Source: an uncultured Clostridia bacterium
Lineage (GTDB): Bacteria > Bacillota > Clostridia > Oscillospirales > Acutalibacteraceae
Direction of reading: 5' to 3'
Assembly: GCA_946409885.1 (NCBI GenBank)
Contig: CAMJYF010000122.1
Span: 1-6,257, forward strand
Length of the DNA: 6,257 nt
The stretch's first letter is position 1. Each line of letters starts with the position of its first letter. Below, piece after piece: positions 6,044 to 6,257 of the stretch. Under the pieces are notes generated by a model that was not told the origin of the DNA, made no database searches, and was given only the letters and a program-made list of their open reading frames with translations. The position numbers were made by a program, and so were the translations under genes.

Positions 6044-6122
6044 ACCTGCGGCCGACATCTTAAAATGGGTATGGGCGGAGCCCATCCGAAATTGCGCATT
6101 GCACATTGCTAATTGCACATTG
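6003..6122. mobile_element. Putative MITE-like or hairpin element built from inverted heptad arrays
   Basis: The left arm (6003 onward) and the reverse complement of the right arm (ending 6122) align over about 31 bases, sharing the run GCAATTAGCAAT and differing mainly at the last two bases of each heptad. The arms enclose a 47-nt centre (6044-6090) with its own hairpin ATGGGC-GGA-GCCCAT (6071-6085). There is no open reading frame. It fills nearly all of the gap between two same-strand genes. It could be a non-autonomous mobile element, or a transcript structure that separates the mannosidase from the next gene. No target duplication is evident and no T-run follows, so both readings remain open. 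Confidence 0.45.
6071..6085 (+). repeat. Small hairpin at the centre of the heptad element
   Basis: ATGGGC (6071-6076), loop GGA, GCCCAT (6080-6085) form a perfect 6-bp stem. The following bases are CCGAAATTG, not a T-run, so this is not a typical intrinsic terminator on the plus strand. On the minus strand the hairpin is followed by ACCCATTTTAAG, with only a short T-run several bases away. Confidence 0.5.
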
Positions 6123-6125
6123 ATC
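6091..6125 (-). repeat. Tandem heptad array, right arm (5 units, inverted)
   Basis: Five consecutive 7-bp units, ATTGCGC, ATTGCAC, ATTGCTA, ATTGCAC and ATTGATC, are the reverse complement type of the left-arm units (GCAATTA against TAATTGC). Phase is kept throughout, with variation limited mostly to the last two positions of each unit. Confidence 0.85.
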
Positions 6126-6151
6126 CCATCGCAAGCAAGGGGAGAGATAAT

Positions 6152-6257
6152 ATGACGGCTAAACTTGCCGCCCGGTTCGCCGGGCAAAAGGAAACCGTGG
6201 ATTCCGTCCGGCAGATCGACCGGGACCTGTACCTGATGGAATGCCGCTACGACTATC
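6152..6257 (+). CDS. 5' end of a gene, truncated by the window edge; possibly a C45/choloylglycine-hydrolase-like protein
   Basis: An ATG at 6152 follows GGGGAG (6139-6144) at seven bases, an excellent ribosome binding site. Thirty-five codons are visible and remain open, beginning MTAKLAARFAGQKETVDSV and ending DLYLMECRYDY. Codon use is GC-rich like the mannosidase operon. The element 'LYLMECRYDY' recalls the start of C45/linear-amide hydrolase proteins, where a similar strand precedes the catalytic Cys, but that Cys region is beyond the edge and the resemblance is from memory. It lies on the same strand as the mannoside operon but is separated by the 143-nt repeat region, so it may or may not belong to it. 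Confidence 0.6.
   Translation, partial: MTAKLAARFAGQKETVDSVRQIDRDLYLMECRYDY

Noticed and set aside
5995..6125. CRISPR array
   Set aside because: The units are 7 bp, directly adjacent with no spacers, and appear in two opposite blocks.

Overview
The window looks like a piece of a GC-rich, probably gut-type Clostridia (Oscillospirales/Christensenellales-like) chromosome. The basis is strong purine-rich Shine-Dalgarno sites 6-10 nt before each start, a cytoplasmic bacterial GH38 alpha-mannosidase, tightly packed GC-rich genes, and a RAYT-type transposase of a form common in Firmicutes. The taxon is an inference; no rRNA or other marker gene is present.

Region 1 (1 to about 1740) is visibly more AT-rich than the rest. 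It holds a small REP-associated tyrosine transposase (RAYT, 136-633) and a class I SAM-dependent methyltransferase (694-1494). Around and between them are four copies of a REP-like palindrome (79-115, 1547-1583, 1658-1680, 1688-1724). Each carries a GTAG tetranucleotide at the 5' foot of a GCGGCTCA-N-TGAGCCGC hairpin, the classic layout of a RAYT target. A second repeat, the 'box', occurs at 1-23, 1501-1523 and 1641-1661. Its first two copies form a perfect 23-bp inverted repeat that brackets both genes. This reads as a RAYT/REP island next to a metabolic operon.

Region 2 (1745-6008) is a GC-rich two-gene operon. The first gene (595 aa) encodes an uncharacterised protein with two short propeller-type repeats followed by a probable helical-toroid, glycosidase-like domain. 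One base after its stop begins a full-length GH38 alpha-mannosidase (824 aa) with all expected metal ligands and the nucleophile. Neither protein has a signal peptide, so both probably act on imported mannosides or glycans in the cytoplasm. A REP hairpin lies in the leader of the first gene, just before its ribosome binding site.

Region 3 (5995-6125) is an unusual non-coding element made of seven tandem heptads (GCAATTA type), a 47-nt centre with its own hairpin, and five heptads in the opposite orientation. It starts inside the last codons of the mannosidase gene and resembles a MITE or a long transcript hairpin. After it, a new gene begins at 6152 with a good ribosome binding site and runs off the right edge.
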